Shown piece after piece: positions 7,375-7,750 of a DNA stretch of 7,750 bases. The translations under genes and the position numbers were made by a program. Each line of letters starts with the position of its first letter. Within the stretch, counting starts at the first letter, position 1. The notes below the pieces were generated by a model that was not told the DNA's origin, did not search any database, and saw only the letters and a list, made by a program, of their open reading frames with translations. This stretch comes from Pseudomonadota bacterium (lineage in GTDB: Bacteria > Myxococcota_A > Polyangia > Polyangiales > Polyangiaceae). The stretch lies in the NCBI GenBank assembly GCA_023411445.1, contig JAEYOT010000483.1, forward strand, positions 1 through 7,750. Direction: 5' to 3'.

Positions 7375-7383
7375 GGGCCCATA

Positions 7384-7418
7384 GTAGCCGATCGCGGCGC
7401 GATCGGGCGGCCGGCTAC
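7384..7418. promoter_or_regulatory. Nested inverted repeats in the divergent promoter region
   Basis: Between the divergent lipoprotein and dnaX starts, an inner perfect inverted repeat pairs CCGATCGC (7388-7395) with GCGATCGG (7399-7406) around GGC. An outer one pairs GTAGCCG (7384-7390) with CGGCTAC (7412-7418). The two share a few bases, so they are alternative or nested symmetric sites. Their place 10-44 bases upstream of the lipoprotein GTG and 41-75 bases upstream of the dnaX ATG suits an operator for one or both genes. No clear -35/-10 boxes are visible. Confidence 0.4.
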
Positions 7419-7458
7419 CTGCGCCGCGCCAATTCTGCTAAGTCCCGTCGTCCCGCCG

Positions 7459-7750
7459 ATGAGCTACCTGGTCCTGGCGCGCAAATGGCGCCCGCAGCGC
7501 TTCGAAGACCTCGTGGGGCAAGACCACGTGTCCAAGACGCTGGCCAACGCCATCGCCAGCGGCCGCGTCGCGCACGCGTTCCTGTTCACCGGGGTGCGCG
7601 GGGTAGGCAAGACCACCAGCGCGCGCATCCTGGCCAAGGCGCTCAACTGCATGGGCCCAGCCGAGGACCCCAAGCATGGCCTTTCGTACGGGCCCACCAT
7701 CTCCCCCTGCCTGAGCTGCCCCGCCTGCCTAGAAATCGCGCAGGGCACGG
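7459..7750 (+). CDS. dnaX: DNA polymerase III tau/gamma subunit, N-terminal part
   Basis: The first 97 residues of the clamp-loader ATPase that opens and loads the beta sliding clamp and ties the replicative polymerases together; the gene runs off the window. The N-terminus [15 protein letters not shown] is the canonical family start, which fixes ATG 7459 even though no good Shine-Dalgarno sequence precedes it. The P-loop is GVRGVGKT (45-52) with Lys51 at the same number as in E. coli. The zinc-binding cysteines are Cys64, Cys84, Cys87 and Cys90. The segment between the first two is 19 residues, against 8 in E. coli (Cys64 to Cys73), so the zinc module has an 11-residue longer loop. The gene diverges from the lipoprotein-kinase cluster. 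Whether a frameshift makes a short gamma form cannot be seen here. Confidence 0.96.
   Translation, partial: MSYLVLARKWRPQRFEDLVGQDHVSKTLANAIASGRVAHAFLFTGVRGVGKTTSARILAKALNCMGPAEDPKHGLSYGPTISPCLSCPACLEIAQGT

Noticed and set aside
7098..7382. ATG at 7382 as a start for a minus-strand gene in place of GTG 7374
   Set aside because: It opens a different frame that gives an Arg/Ser/Pro-rich sequence with no signal peptide. The GTG 7374 frame gives a clean signal segment and lipobox.

Overview
This is a very GC-rich window whose coding regions have G/C-heavy third codon positions. It holds Ala/Pro-rich exported proteins, an orphan multi-pass histidine kinase and a large SNF2-family helicase. Together these suggest a myxobacterium-like (Myxococcota / former Deltaproteobacteria) chromosome. 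That assignment is inferred from style and gene content, not from a marker gene. I see no rRNA, tRNA, CRISPR array, insertion sequence or phage gene.

Layout, left to right. (1) At 1-476 (+) lies the 3' end of an unrecognised Pro/Ala-rich protein, followed by a strong hairpin. (2) A 192-bp gap (477-668) holds that hairpin and a second inverted repeat. (3) A rightward pair follows: a SNF2/SWI2-type DNA-dependent ATPase (669-3005), then, 38 nt later, a family-2 glycosyltransferase of the dolichyl/polyprenyl-phosphate mannose synthase type (3044-3760). (4) A leftward cluster converges on that pair. In its transcription order it runs: small lipoprotein (7374-6973), membrane histidine kinase (6973-5450), bioA (5453-4167) and a thioredoxin-like [2Fe-2S] ferredoxin (4113-3757). 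(5) Divergent from the cluster, after an 84-bp intergenic region containing two nested inverted repeats, starts dnaX (7459 to the window end), coding for the DNA polymerase III tau/gamma subunit.

The leftward cluster is very tightly packed. Lipoprotein stop and kinase start share TGATG. Kinase stop and bioA start share TTGA, with a strong Shine-Dalgarno sequence inside the kinase's last codons. The ferredoxin gene follows after 53 nt, and its stop codon overlaps the glycosyltransferase stop codon from the other strand (TTAG/CTAA). The first three genes therefore look translationally coupled, tying an envelope lipoprotein and a sensor kinase to a biotin-synthesis aminotransferase. No response regulator and no other bio gene is present.

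Most of the window is recognisable housekeeping or signalling content. I do not see a clear new defence or mobile system. The points most worth a second look are the kinase-bioA coupling, the nested palindromes in the dnaX/lipoprotein divergent promoter region, the helicase that begins abruptly at the pre-ATPase region with no N-terminal SWIM domain, and the enlarged zinc loop of DnaX.
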